A DNA stretch of 64,000 bases from an uncultured Bacilli bacterium (GTDB lineage Bacteria > Bacillota_I > Bacilli_A > RF39 > UBA660), in assembly GCA_934102215.1 (NCBI GenBank), contig CAKOSH010000001.1, positions 124,001-188,000 of the forward strand. Reading direction: 5' to 3'. The translations under genes were made by a program, and so were the position numbers. A model generated the notes under the pieces. That model had not been told where the DNA came from. It saw only the letters and a program-made list of their open reading frames with translations, and ran no database searches. Of the stretch, positions 45,433-54,497 are shown piece after piece (the first letter of the stretch is position 1; each line of letters begins with the position of its first letter).

Positions 45433-45723
45433 ATGGAAATTACAGATGTAAGAGTAAAATTAGAAAAAAGAGATAATGGAAAAATGAAAGGTAGAGCAAA
45501 CATTGTTATTGATAATGCCGTAGCAATTCGTGACATTAGAATTTTAGAAGGTGACAATGGAATGTTTATAGCAATGCCAAGTCGTAAAACACCTACAGGA
45601 AAGTATGTAGATCAAGCACATCCAATTAATAAAGAAGTAAGAAAACAATTTGAAGATGCTATCTTTGCTGCATATGAAAAAGCTCTTGAAGAAGGAGAAG
45701 ACGCTGAGGAAGTTGAAGAATAA
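45433..45723 (+). CDS. spoVG: SpoVG-family nucleic-acid-binding regulator
   Basis: A 96-residue protein with the SpoVG signatures MEITDVRVKL, AIRDIRI and AMPSRKTPTGKYVD. SpoVG binds DNA and RNA and controls septation and virulence genes in Firmicutes; it is not limited to spore-formers. AAGGAGGA precedes the ATG. It is a monocistronic unit with its own promoter and terminator. Confidence 0.95.
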   Translation: MEITDVRVKLEKRDNGKMKGRANIVIDNAVAIRDIRILEGDNGMFIAMPSRKTPTGKYVDQAHPINKEVRKQFEDAIFAAYEKALEEGEDAEEVEE

Positions 45724-45728
45724 ATAAT

Positions 45729-45753
45729 AAGGCTACATTAAGTAGTCTTTTTT
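45729..45753 (+). terminator. Terminator of spoVG
   Basis: A 7-bp stem AGGCTAC/GTAGTCT (one G-T pair) with a 5-base loop is followed by six T. Confidence 0.75.
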
Positions 45754-45797
45754 CATAGTTTAAAAAGAACTTCATATAATTAAATGGAGGAATAACT

Positions 45798-46085
45798 ATG
45801 GATAAAAAAGATATAACAGATTCATTTAATCATATAATTACAATTACAGAGAGAAAAACAATAATACTTTCAGGAATAAAAAAATTAAATAGTTTTGATG
45901 ATACAGAATTCTTCGTAGACAGTATCATGGGACCAATAATCATAAAAGGAGAAAATTTAGAACTACTAAAATTAGATACATTTCAAGGAAACTTATCAAT
46001 AAAAGGAAAAATATTTTCAGTAATGTATTTAGATGATAATAAAAAAGTAAAAGCAGAAAGTATAATAGCTAGGTTATTTAAATAA
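45798..46085 (+). CDS. yabP: Sporulation protein YabP
   Basis: A 95-residue YabP/YqfC-family protein with the pattern LSGIKKLNSFDDTEFFVDS, then GPIIIKGENLELLKLD and a final hydrophobic SVMYL. YabP and YabQ are needed for the spore cortex. A TATAAT and GGAGG lie upstream. The ATG of yabQ overlaps its stop. Confidence 0.88.
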   Translation: MDKKDITDSFNHIITITERKTIILSGIKKLNSFDDTEFFVDSIMGPIIIKGENLELLKLDTFQGNLSIKGKIFSVMYLDDNKKVKAESIIARLFK

Positions 46086-46354
46086 TGACACTAACAGAGC
46101 AAATACTATCATTCCTATTTTCTTTTTTATATGGAATAATAACATTCTTTATCTTTAAAATCATCAAAAAATACATCTACAATGTAAAGAAAATATATAA
46201 TTTTCTAAATTCATTACTATTTTTCACAAATATAACACTTATATATTTTAAAATATTCTATTGTATTAATGGAGGAATAATAAAATTATATTTTATATTA
46301 ATTACAACAATAACTTTTTTATATCTAAATAAAAAATTTACAAAAAATATGTAA
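46085..46354 (+). CDS. yabQ: Spore cortex protein YabQ-like membrane protein
   Basis: An 89-residue membrane protein with three hydrophobic segments and INGGIIKLYFIL, resembling the N-x-G-x-x-R-x-Y segment of YabQ. The call rests mainly on the yabP-yabQ-divIC order and the overlap with yabP; sequence similarity alone is weak and it is shorter than B. subtilis YabQ. Confidence 0.7.
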   Translation: MTLTEQILSFLFSFLYGIITFFIFKIIKKYIYNVKKIYNFLNSLLFFTNITLIYFKIFYCINGGIIKLYFILITTITFLYLNKKFTKNM

Positions 46355-46363
46355 AAAAAAGTG

Positions 46364-46399
46364 TTATCAATTGTAATTATTAGTTGATAAAGATATAAT
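46364..46399 (+). promoter_or_regulatory. Promoter of divIC-tilS-ftsH with an embedded inverted repeat
   Basis: TTGTAA (46371-46376), 17-bp spacer, and TATAAT (46394-46399). An inverted repeat TTATCAA (46364-46370) / TTGATAA (46384-46390) brackets the -35 element and could be an operator. Confidence 0.65.
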
Positions 46400-46421
46400 T
46401 ATAAGTGAAAATGGGGTTAGT

Positions 46422-46712
46422 ATGAAAAAGGTTAGTCAAAAAACAAAGTTTAGAGTGACTTTTTTAACAATAGGGTTTATAATATCTATTGTGATTTTTG
46501 CATCTACAATTTTTTCTTATAATACTCAAATAAATAATAATAAAAAAGAAATATCAGATTTGGAAAAAAAATACAATGAAGCATTAGAACTAGAAGAAGA
46601 GTATAAAGATCAAATAAATAAGTTGCAAGATCCAGAATATGTTGCGAGAAGAATACGTGAGAAACACTTATATTCTGGCAAAAATGAGATAGTAATAAAA
46701 ATAGAAGATTAG
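46422..46712 (+). CDS. divIC: Cell division protein DivIC (FtsB-like)
   Basis: A 96-residue bitopic protein: a basic cytoplasmic N-terminus, one membrane helix (about 13-32), an extracellular coiled coil (about 36-65) and the family's DPEYVARRIREKHLYS segment. DivIC forms the FtsL/DivIB/DivIC complex at the septum. It is the first gene of the unit that continues into tilS. Confidence 0.9.
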   Translation: MKKVSQKTKFRVTFLTIGFIISIVIFASTIFSYNTQINNNKKEISDLEKKYNEALELEEEYKDQINKLQDPEYVARRIREKHLYSGKNEIVIKIED

Positions 46713-46724
46713 AAAGGCTTTGAT

Positions 46725-48050
46725 ATGGAAGAAGTATATAATTTTATTAGAAAAGAAATAGGTCTTTCAGTAGGAGATACAATAGTAGTAGGTGTTTCAG
46801 GCGGACCAGATTCAATGGCACTATTATATATATTAAATGAATTTAAAAATAAAATGGATTTAAATATAATATGTGCTCATGTAAATCATAATAAGAGAAA
46901 AGAAAGTGAACAAGAAAAAATAGATTTAGAAAATTATTGTAAGAAAAATAATATAACATTTGAATACATAAAAGTAACTAATTGGGGAGATGATAATTTT
47001 CATAATGAAGCAAGAAGTGTAAGATATAACTTCTTTGAAGAATTAGTATACAATTATGGAGCAAAATATTTAATGACAGCTCATCAAGGTGATGACTTAA
47101 TTGAAACAATACTTATGAGAATAGTAAGAGGTTCAACATTAAAAGGATATAGTGGATTTAGTAGAATAGTTGATAAAGGTGATTATAAGATAATAAGACC
47201 ACTTATAACAGTAACAAAAGATGAAATACTAAAATTCGATGAACAAAATGGAATACAATATGCTATAGATGAATCAAATAATGAAGACCATTATACAAGA
47301 AATAGATATAGACATACTGTCTTGCCATTCTTAAAACAAGAAGAACCAAATATACATAAAAAGTTCTTAAAATTTAGTGAAACACTTCTTAAAAATAGTA
47401 ACTACATAGACTCAGTAGCCAGTAAAGAATTTAATAAAGTATTTCAAAATGGTAACCTAGATATTGATAAATTTAAATCATTAGACCCAGTAATTCAAAC
47501 AAAAATAATATATAATATATTAGAAAAGATATATGGAGACGACCTATTGATAGTAGGAAATGCACATGTAGACTTAATATTTGATTTAATAAGTTCAAAT
47601 AAATCAAATAGTGTAGTTCATTTACCAAACAACGTAATAGTAGTAAAATCATATAATGAATTAACATTTAGTTATGATGATGATGTTAATGATCAATATG
47701 AAATACAAATAGATGAAATCGTTAATCTACCAAATGGAAAAATAATAGAAAAAGTAGATGAAACAAATGATACATCAAATTATACAATTAAATTAAATAG
47801 CAAAGAAGTAACACTTCCATTATACGTAAGAAATAGACGTGATGGAGATAAAATAAAACTAAAAGGACTTAATGCATATAAAAAAGTAAGTGAAATATTT
47901 ATAAATGAAAAAATAAAAACAAGTGATAGAAACTCTTGGCCAGTAGTATTAGATTCAAAAGAAGAAATAGTTTGGCTTCCAGGATTAAAAAAGTCAAATC
48001 TTGACAAGAAAAATACTGAAGAGTATGATATAATATTAAGATATTATTAA
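46725..48050 (+). CDS. tilS: tRNA(Ile)-lysidine synthase TilS
   Basis: The 441-residue enzyme adds lysine to C34 of tRNA-Ile(CAU), making it read AUA. It has the PP-loop VVGVSGGPDSMALL and a C-terminal domain containing LYVRNRRDGDKIKLKG. In B. subtilis yabR and spoIIE lie between divIC and tilS; here both are absent. It ends 17 bp before ftsH. Confidence 0.95.
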   Translation: MEEVYNFIRKEIGLSVGDTIVVGVSGGPDSMALLYILNEFKNKMDLNIICAHVNHNKRKESEQEKIDLENYCKKNNITFEYIKVTNWGDDNFHNEARSVRYNFFEELVYNYGAKYLMTAHQGDDLIETILMRIVRGSTLKGYSGFSRIVDKGDYKIIRPLITVTKDEILKFDEQNGIQYAIDESNNEDHYTRNRYRHTVLPFLKQEEPNIHKKFLKFSETLLKNSNYIDSVASKEFNKVFQNGNLDIDKFKSLDPVIQTKIIYNILEKIYGDDLLIVGNAHVDLIFDLISSNKSNSVVHLPNNVIVVKSYNELTFSYDDDVNDQYEIQIDEIVNLPNGKIIEKVDETNDTSNYTIKLNSKEVTLPLYVRNRRDGDKIKLKGLNAYKKVSEIFINEKIKTSDRNSWPVVLDSKEEIVWLPGLKKSNLDKKNTEEYDIILRYY

Positions 48051-48067
48051 AAGAAAGGAAAGAAGCA

Positions 48068-50035
48068 ATGAATATAAAAAAGACTAAAAAAAGTATGAAT
48101 TTAATGCCATATATAATATTAACTATAGTAGTTATAGGATCATATATGTTCTTAAATTCATTCAGTACAAAAATAAACAAAATAGATTACAATGAATTAA
48201 CAAAAGAAATAGAAAATAACAATGTAAAAGAATTAGTAGTAACTCCAAAAAATGCTGCAGGAGTATATATCTTATCAGGTAAACTAAATAATTATGGAAA
48301 AGGAGAAACATTTACAGTAACAATTCCATATACAGATACAGTTGTATCATCAATATATGAACTTGCTGAAAGTCATAATTTAAAAGTTCAAACAAATACT
48401 AATCCAGAAAATAGCACATGGCTAACAATTGTTGTAAATGTTGTACCAATAATTATATTTGGAGTACTAGCATATGTAATGATTGCTAAACTAAGTAATA
48501 ATGGAAAAGGTACATTTGATTTCAGTAAAAGTAGAGCTAAATTATCTGAAGATGGTGGAACTAAAACATTTAAAGATGTAGCAGGACTTAAGGAAGAAAA
48601 AGAAGAAGTACAAGAATTAATAGATTTCTTAAAAAATCCTAAAAAGTTTACTAAAATGGGAGCAAGAATTCCAAAAGGAGTTTTATTAGTAGGTCCTCCA
48701 GGAACAGGTAAAACATTACTTGCTAAAGCAGTAGCAGGAGAAGCAAAAGTACCATTCTTCTATATAAGTGGTAGTGATTTCGTAGAATTATTCGTTGGTG
48801 TAGGAGCTTCTCGTGTAAGAGACATGTTCAAACAAGCAAAACAAACCGCACCATGTTTAATATTTATAGATGAAATTGATGCAGTTGGACGTGAAAGAGG
48901 GACTGGCGTTGGTGGTGGACATGATGAAAGAGAACAAACACTAAATCAATTACTTTCAGAAATGGATGGATTTAGCGAAAATGAAGGTATTATCATTATA
49001 GCTGCTACAAATAGACCAGATGTATTAGATCCAGCATTACTTCGTCCAGGTAGATTTGATAGACAAGTAACAGTTGGAAGACCAGATGTTAAAGAAAGAG
49101 AAGAAATATTAAAAGTTCATGCTAAAAATAAAATCTTAGCACCTAGTGTTAAATTAAAAGCAATTGCTGAAAGAACACCAGGATATTCAGGAGCAGACCT
49201 TGAAAACTTACTTAATGAAGCAGCATTACTAGCAGTAAGAAGAGATAAGAATGCAATAACTATGGACGAAATAGATGAAGCTAGCGATAGAGTTCTTATG
49301 GGGCCAGCTAAGACAAGTAGAAAAGTAACTGATTATGAAAAGAAAATTGTTTCATATCATGAAGCAGGGCATGCAGTTTCAGGAATAGTTCTTCCAAATG
49401 GTGAAGAAGTTCATAAGATAACAATTATTCCAAGAGGTATGGCAGGCGGATATACACAAATGCTTCCTAAAGAAGAAAGAACACTTGTATATACAAAGAA
49501 AGAATTAGAAGAACAAATTATAACATTACTTTCAGGTCGTGTTAGTGAAGAAACATTCCTTGGTGAAATATCAACAGGAGCAAGTGATGACTTAAAGAGA
49601 GCTACTAAGATTGCTAGAAGTATGGTTACAGAATATGGTATGAGTTCACTAGGAGCAGTTCAATTAGAACATAGAAGTGAAAGTGTATTCCTTGGTAGAG
49701 ATTATAATCAAACTAAAAACTTCTCTGATCAAGTTGCATTAGAAATAGACAAAGAAGTAAGAAAAATAATTGATGAATGTTATAAACAAGCACAAGAAAT
49801 TCTTAAAAAACACAAAAATCTAGTTGAAGTTTTAGCTAAAATTTTAGCAGAAAAAGAAACATTAACAAAAGAAGAAATAGAAGATATAGTTGAAGCAAAT
49901 AGTGATATAAAAATTAAAAGAGAAGAAAAACTTTCAGATGAAATAAAAGAAGAAGAAAAAGAAAAAAGAGAAATGAAATCTGAAAAAGAAACTTTAAAGA
50001 AAACTAAAAAGCAAACTAATAAAGATGAAGAGTAG
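48068..50035 (+). CDS. ftsH: ATP-dependent membrane zinc metalloprotease FtsH
   Basis: A 655-residue AAA+ protease: two N-terminal membrane helices (about 14-33 and 115-135), Walker A GPPGTGKTLL, Walker B LIFIDEIDAVG, SRH region, and zinc site HEAGH. It ends in a Lys/Glu-rich tail. It degrades misfolded and regulatory membrane proteins. No hprT gene lies between tilS and ftsH, unlike B. subtilis. Confidence 0.97.
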   Translation: MNIKKTKKSMNLMPYIILTIVVIGSYMFLNSFSTKINKIDYNELTKEIENNNVKELVVTPKNAAGVYILSGKLNNYGKGETFTVTIPYTDTVVSSIYELAESHNLKVQTNTNPENSTWLTIVVNVVPIIIFGVLAYVMIAKLSNNGKGTFDFSKSRAKLSEDGGTKTFKDVAGLKEEKEEVQELIDFLKNPKKFTKMGARIPKGVLLVGPPGTGKTLLAKAVAGEAKVPFFYISGSDFVELFVGVGASRVRDMFKQAKQTAPCLIFIDEIDAVGRERGTGVGGGHDEREQTLNQLLSEMDGFSENEGIIIIAATNRPDVLDPALLRPGRFDRQVTVGRPDVKEREEILKVHAKNKILAPSVKLKAIAERTPGYSGADLENLLNEAALLAVRRDKNAITMDEIDEASDRVLMGPAKTSRKVTDYEKKIVSYHEAGHAVSGIVLPNGEEVHKITIIPRGMAGGYTQMLPKEERTLVYTKKELEEQIITLLSGRVSEETFLGEISTGASDDLKRATKIARSMVTEYGMSSLGAVQLEHRSESVFLGRDYNQTKNFSDQVALEIDKEVRKIIDECYKQAQEILKKHKNLVEVLAKILAEKETLTKEEIEDIVEANSDIKIKREEKLSDEIKEEEKEKREMKSEKETLKKTKKQTNKDEE

Positions 50036-50053
50036 AAAAACTCTTCTTTTTTT
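50027..50053 (+). terminator. Terminator of ftsH
   Basis: A stem GAAGAGT/ACTCTTC overlapping the ftsH stop codon, followed by seven T. Confidence 0.78.
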
Positions 50054-50055
50054 GA

Positions 50056-50061
50056 TATAAT
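50056..50061 (+). promoter_or_regulatory. -10 box of the tsaB-rimI-tsaD operon
   Basis: A perfect TATAAT right after the ftsH terminator, about 36 bp before tsaB. The -35 region coincides with the terminator hairpin and gives no clear hexamer. Confidence 0.5.
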
Positions 50062-50096
50062 ATACGCGTATAAGAAAGACCGAAAAGAGGGATAAT

Positions 50097-50642
50097 ATGA
50101 TATTATTTATAGATACACACGATGAATTAATAACAATCGCATTAAAAACAAATGACAATTTATACATAAAAACAAAAGAAAGTGAATATTCACATTCAGT
50201 ATATACAATGCCTATGATAGCAGAAATATTTGATGAAAATAATCTTGATATAAAAGATTTAGATAAGATAATAGTAGTAAATGGACCAGGAAGTTTTACA
50301 GGAATAAGAATAGGATTAAGCATTGCTAAAACAATCGCATATGCATTAAATATAAAAATAAATACAATATCAAGTCTACTAACATATCTAATAAGTAGTG
50401 ATATAAAAGAAAATAAAATGGCAGTCATAGAAGATAATAAAGGTTATTATATAAGTGCAATGGATAAAGATAACAATATAATACTAGAAGAACAATATGT
50501 AACAGAAAATAATTATAATTATAAAGAAGTAGAACACAAACTAGATATTGAAAAAATAATAAATTATTTAAAAGATAAAGAAAGTGAAAATCCACATTTT
50601 ATTAAAGCAAATTATATTAAAAAAATAGAGGTAGAAAAATGA
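50097..50642 (+). CDS. tsaB: t6A synthesis protein TsaB
   Basis: A 181-residue ASKHA-fold protein with the TsaB motif VVNGPGSFTGIRIGL. It is the scaffold partner of TsaD in threonylcarbamoyl-adenosine (t6A37) tRNA modification. It starts MILFIDTHDE and overlaps rimI by four bases (ATGA). No tsaE is found in the cluster. Confidence 0.93.
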   Translation: MILFIDTHDELITIALKTNDNLYIKTKESEYSHSVYTMPMIAEIFDENNLDIKDLDKIIVVNGPGSFTGIRIGLSIAKTIAYALNIKINTISSLLTYLISSDIKENKMAVIEDNKGYYISAMDKDNNIILEEQYVTENNYNYKEVEHKLDIEKIINYLKDKESENPHFIKANYIKKIEVEK

Positions 50643-50971
50643 TAGAAAAAGAAATACTAACAAATACAGATTCAGTTTATAATTATAAAGATGGAGACAA
50701 AGTACTAGGATACTTAGAAATAAGACTAGTTGATGGAGTTATCGATATAATGAATCTATTCGTAAATGAAGAAAATAGAAAACAAGGAATAGCCACATCA
50801 TTAATGGAAGAAATGTTTAAAAATGAAAATTATAGTAGAATAATGTTAGAAGTAAATGAAAACAATATAGAAGCATTAAGATTATATAATAAATTAGGAT
50901 TCAAAGAAATAAGTTTAAGAGATAGATACTATGGAGAAGATACAGCAATCATTATGGAGAAGGTGAAATAA
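50639..50971 (+). CDS. rimI: RimI-like GNAT N-acetyltransferase
   Basis: A 110-residue GNAT with acetyl-CoA motif RKQGIATSLM and the C-terminal ALRLYNKLGFKEI. RimI acetylates ribosomal protein S18; the call follows from its place between tsaB and tsaD. It is about 40 residues shorter than usual at the N-terminus, so it may be a minimal form. It is fused by overlaps to both neighbours. Confidence 0.85.
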   Translation: MIEKEILTNTDSVYNYKDGDKVLGYLEIRLVDGVIDIMNLFVNEENRKQGIATSLMEEMFKNENYSRIMLEVNENNIEALRLYNKLGFKEISLRDRYYGEDTAIIMEKVK

Positions 50972-51975
50972 TGAAAGATGTTTATATTTTAGCAGTTGAA
51001 TCTTCTTGTGATGAAACTAGCGTAAGTATAATTAAAAATGGTTATGAAGATATCGCAACAATAATAAATACACAAATAGACGTACATACAAAATATGGTG
51101 GTGTCGTTCCTGAAGTAGCAAGCCGTCTTCACTTAGAAAATATTACAATGGTAATAAACGAATGTATGGAAAAAGCAAATATGAAATTTGAAGATATAGA
51201 TGCATTTGCTTGTACATATGCACCAGGTTTACTTGGAAGTTTACTTGTAGGAGTAGAAGCCACTAAAGCATTATCATATATCTATAAAAAGCCATTTATC
51301 ACAGTAAATCATATGATGGGACATATCTATGCAAATATGATAGGTAATCACTTAGAATATCCATTATTATCATTAATAATATCAGGTGGACATACTGATT
51401 TAATACTAATGAAAAGTGAGGATTCATTTGAATACTTAGGTCAAACATTAGATGATGCGATAGGCGAAGCATATGATAAAGTCGCAAGAATATTAAATTT
51501 ACCATATCCAGGCGGACCAAATGTAGAAAAATATGCTTTAGAAGGCAAGCCTACATACAAAATGCCTAACATATTAAATGATGATTCATTCAACTTTAGT
51601 TTTAGCGGAATTAAAAGTCACATAAATAATCTAGTACACAATGAAAGACAAAGAGGTCATGAAGTAAATGAATATGACATAGCATCCTCATTCCAAACAT
51701 GTGTAACTAGTCATTTAGTTGATAAAACAAAGAAAGCATTATTAAAATATAATTTAAATACACTACTAATAAGTGGAGGAGTCGCGAGTAATTCATACAT
51801 TAGAGAGTCTTTAAAAGAAATGTGTGATAGTTTAGATGTAACAATGCATATGCCACCTAAAAAATATTGTACAGACAATGCTGCGATGATAGGTGCTGCT
51901 GCTTATGTATTATACAAAAATAAAAAGTTCGCACCATTAAGTACGAACGCACAAAGTCATATAAACTTACAATAA
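50971..51975 (+). CDS. tsaD: tRNA threonylcarbamoyltransferase TsaD
   Basis: The 334-residue catalytic subunit of t6A synthesis: N-terminal ESSCDETSV, iron-binding HMMGHIYA, and conserved ISGGHTDL and SGGVASNSY. It overlaps rimI by one base. It is the last gene of the long rightward block and ends at a bidirectional terminator. Confidence 0.96.
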   Translation: MKDVYILAVESSCDETSVSIIKNGYEDIATIINTQIDVHTKYGGVVPEVASRLHLENITMVINECMEKANMKFEDIDAFACTYAPGLLGSLLVGVEATKALSYIYKKPFITVNHMMGHIYANMIGNHLEYPLLSLIISGGHTDLILMKSEDSFEYLGQTLDDAIGEAYDKVARILNLPYPGGPNVEKYALEGKPTYKMPNILNDDSFNFSFSGIKSHINNLVHNERQRGHEVNEYDIASSFQTCVTSHLVDKTKKALLKYNLNTLLISGGVASNSYIRESLKEMCDSLDVTMHMPPKKYCTDNAAMIGAAAYVLYKNKKFAPLSTNAQSHINLQ

Positions 51976-52002
51976 AAAATAATCATTAATTGATTATTTT
52001 TT
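51974..52002. terminator. Bidirectional terminator between tsaD and the convergent gene
   Basis: A 9-bp stem AAATAATCA/TGATTATTT with A-run and T-run flanks, overlapping the stop of the minus-strand gene. Confidence 0.75.
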
Positions 52003-52416
52003 CATTTTTTTATTAATTTCACTTACATTTTCATGAATAGAAAGTAATACAAGTGAGAATTCATAAGCTATTCTAAGTACTAAGTTACCAAATAGTAATG
52101 TTAATAAGAATCCAACAAAACTAGTTGATATTAAACTAAATGAAGATAAAGTAATGAATATTGCTAAAATTAAATATGATACCTTTAATATAGTAGTAAT
52201 ATACATTTTTTTAAACTTAACAAATTCATAAAGTTTAGCCATGAAACCAGTATAAGATTTTTCATTCTTATCAGAAAAAACTGTAAAGTATAAACAAATA
52301 CCACCAACTAAAGCAATAACAAAAGAAATTATTACCCAGATTCCAGCTGATTCAAAATTAAATAGACTAGAATTATTACCAAATGAAGAATCATATCCAA
52401 ATGAACTACCGTACAT
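51994..52416 (-). CDS. DUF4282-like integral membrane protein
   Basis: A 140-residue protein with a Gly/Ser/Asn-rich N-terminus, one helix near 27-47, then two to three more helices and a C-terminal SLVLLSIHENVSEI that resembles the end of DUF4282 proteins. AGGAGGTG precedes the ATG. Function unknown; it is the first gene of the minus-strand block after the tsa operon. Confidence 0.6.
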   Translation of the reverse strand: MYGSSFGYDSSFGNNSSLFNFESAGIWVIISFVIALVGGICLYFTVFSDKNEKSYTGFMAKLYEFVKFKKMYITTILKVSYLILAIFITLSSFSLISTSFVGFLLTLLFGNLVLRIAYEFSLVLLSIHENVSEINKKMKK

Positions 52417-52488
52417 ATTGCACCTCCTTAATTAAATATATTTTATCACATTAAAAAAAAGAAATAAATAGGATTTCTTCATCAATAT

Positions 52489-52920
52489 TTATTTCTTCTT
52501 AAATACAAATATTTTACTTAATATATAATTAGCAACAGTAACAACTACTTGAACAACTAGTTTCATAATCTTATCGTTAAGATGTAATAGCGTTACAAAT
52601 ACAAACATTATTCCCATATCCATAAGTAATGTTGCAATCCTTGAACCATAAAAACTAACAGCTTCTTTAAGTTTCTTTTGATTCTTACTTTTAAAAACGA
52701 ATATTCTATTAGCAAAGTAAGCAAAAGTAACAGCACATATCCAAGATATAATATTAGCAGCTTGAAGTTGATACCAAACATCAGGATTTAAGAATGTATA
52801 AATACATAAATAATAACTTCCAAGACTAACAACGGTAGTAAGACCACCAACTATTAAGTAGTTAATTATTTCTTCATACTTTTTATAAAGTTCTAAACAT
52901 TTATTCCATAATTTTTTCAT
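52489..52920 (-). CDS. GtrA-family membrane protein
   Basis: A 143-residue protein with four membrane helices and the GtrA pattern: LIVGGLTTVVSLGSY, then AYFANRIFVF and a final YILSKIFVF. GtrA proteins are thought to help flip polyprenyl-phosphate-linked sugars for wall glycosylation. It overlaps the glycosyltransferase upstream by four bases, a common GT2-GtrA pair. Confidence 0.9.
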   Translation of the reverse strand: MKKLWNKCLELYKKYEEIINYLIVGGLTTVVSLGSYYLCIYTFLNPDVWYQLQAANIISWICAVTFAYFANRIFVFKSKNQKKLKEAVSFYGSRIATLLMDMGIMFVFVTLLHLNDKIMKLVVQVVVTVANYILSKIFVFKKK

Positions 52921-53843
52921 AAATAATCTTCATCAAATCCAATCTCTTCTTTAGCAATATATATAGGTCTTCTCTTTGTTTCATTATAAGTCTTTCCAAG
53001 ATATTCACCAATAATACCTAAAAATATAAGTTGAATTCCACCTAAGAAAAGCATAACACACATAAGAGAAGAATATCCAGGAGTATCTATACCTTTAACA
53101 ATAGCCTTTACTATAATAAATATTAAATATATGAATGCAACAAAACTAGTAAATATACCTGTATAAGTAGCGAATCTAAGTGGCTTTGTACTAAAAGCAA
53201 CTATGCCATCAAAAGCATAATTGAATAATTTAATTTTATTCCATTTAGTAGTGCCACCTTTTCTTTCTTCAACCTTATATTCATCATAATAAGTTTTAAA
53301 TCCTACATAACTAAATATTCCTTTAGAAAATCTATTTCTTTCAGTAAGTAAAATTATAGAACGTACCATACTTTTTCTAAACATTCTAAAGTCACTCGCA
53401 CCATCAACAATATCCATATTAGATAGTTTTCCCATGATATTATAAAAACATCTTTGTAAAAATCTCTTCTTATGTTGTTTTTGACACATACACACTGAAT
53501 CATAATCAGGATTTTCATTCAAAAAATTATACATCTTAACAACATAACTTGGATTTTGTTGTAAATCACAGTCAATTATACATGCATAGTCACTTTTAGA
53601 ATGTAAAAGTCCTGCATATATAGCAGCTTCTTTTCCAAAATTTTTAGAAAAACTAACAATTTTTACACACTCATCATCTTTTTTATGTAGTTCTTTTAAT
53701 TTCTTTAATGTTTTATCTTTACTTCCATCATCTACAAATATAAAATTATGTTTTATATCTCCTAAAGCTTCGTTAACTTTATTATAAAAGTTAACAACAT
53801 TTTCTTCTTCATTAAATGAAGGTACAATCAAATCTAATTTCAT
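52917..53843 (-). CDS. GT2 polyprenyl-phosphate glycosyltransferase (GtrB-like)
   Basis: The 308-residue family 2 glycosyltransferase has VPSFNEEENV, FVDDGSKDKT and the DCDLQQNP metal/sugar motif, followed by two C-terminal membrane helices and a short tail, the GtrB/DPM1-type layout. It should load a sugar onto undecaprenyl phosphate on the cytoplasmic side for the GtrA partner encoded next to it. The sugar and acceptor are unknown. Confidence 0.92.
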   Translation of the reverse strand: MKLDLIVPSFNEEENVVNFYNKVNEALGDIKHNFIFVDDGSKDKTLKKLKELHKKDDECVKIVSFSKNFGKEAAIYAGLLHSKSDYACIIDCDLQQNPSYVVKMYNFLNENPDYDSVCMCQKQHKKRFLQRCFYNIMGKLSNMDIVDGASDFRMFRKSMVRSIILLTERNRFSKGIFSYVGFKTYYDEYKVEERKGGTTKWNKIKLFNYAFDGIVAFSTKPLRFATYTGIFTSFVAFIYLIFIIVKAIVKGIDTPGYSSLMCVMLFLGGIQLIFLGIIGEYLGKTYNETKRRPIYIAKEEIGFDEDYL

Positions 53844-53856
53844 TTTTTAACCTCTC

Positions 53857-54345
53857 TTAATAACCTAACTTTCCTTCTAAACTTTCATCATTCTTGATAA
53901 GTTCACTTACAAGAATTTCTCTATATTTATCTTTACTATCTCTAATAACTAATTTTTCAATTCCACTGTTTATAACAACACGTTTACACATAGAGCAACT
54001 CATAGAATTTTCTACATATTCACCAGTTTTTGCATCTTTACCCACCATATAAAGAGTAGCACCAATCATTTCACTTCTACTTGCTGAAATAATAGCATTT
54101 TGTTCTGCATGAACACTTCTACATAACTCATATCTTTCACCTCTTGGAATGTTTAGTTGTTCACGAATGCAGTACCCAAGATCATTACAATTCTTTCTAC
54201 CTCTAGGTGCACCATTGTATCCAGTTGATATAATCTCATCGTTCTTAACAATAACTGCTCCCCACTTTTTTCTTAAACATGTAGCCCTTTCTAAAGTAGC
54301 CTCTGCTATATCTAAATAATAATTATTTTTATCAATTCTTTTCAT
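53857..54345 (-). CDS. dCMP deaminase (ComEB-like)
   Basis: A 162-residue zinc deaminase with VHAEQNAI (catalytic Glu) and SCSMCKR. It converts dCMP to dUMP for dTTP synthesis. In B. subtilis the homologue is comEB, but it is not needed for DNA uptake, so it should not be read as a competence gene. It is 13 bp from the glycosyltransferase gene on the same strand. Confidence 0.93.
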   Translation of the reverse strand: MKRIDKNNYYLDIAEATLERATCLRKKWGAVIVKNDEIISTGYNGAPRGRKNCNDLGYCIREQLNIPRGERYELCRSVHAEQNAIISASRSEMIGATLYMVGKDAKTGEYVENSMSCSMCKRVVINSGIEKLVIRDSKDKYREILVSELIKNDESLEGKLGY

Positions 54346-54497
54346 ACTAAAACCTCTTAACTCTATTTTAGCATAAAACTATATAAAAATAGTATATAAA
54401 TAATATATTTAACACAAATATTATACTAATTTTAAATATATGACTATTATAAAAGGAATTATTTCTTAAAAAGATAATAAACTTAACTGAGGAACAT

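Noticed and set aside
46364..46390. The TTATCAA/TTGATAA inverted repeat as a terminator of yabQ
   Set aside because: The stem is only 7 bp of A/T-rich pairs with a 13-base loop and no T-run after it, and it overlaps a good promoter.
53857..54345. dCMP deaminase as a competence gene because the B. subtilis homologue is named comEB
   Set aside because: ComEB is a nucleotide enzyme dispensable for DNA uptake, and no comEA or comEC lies next to it; it is listed only as dCMP deaminase.
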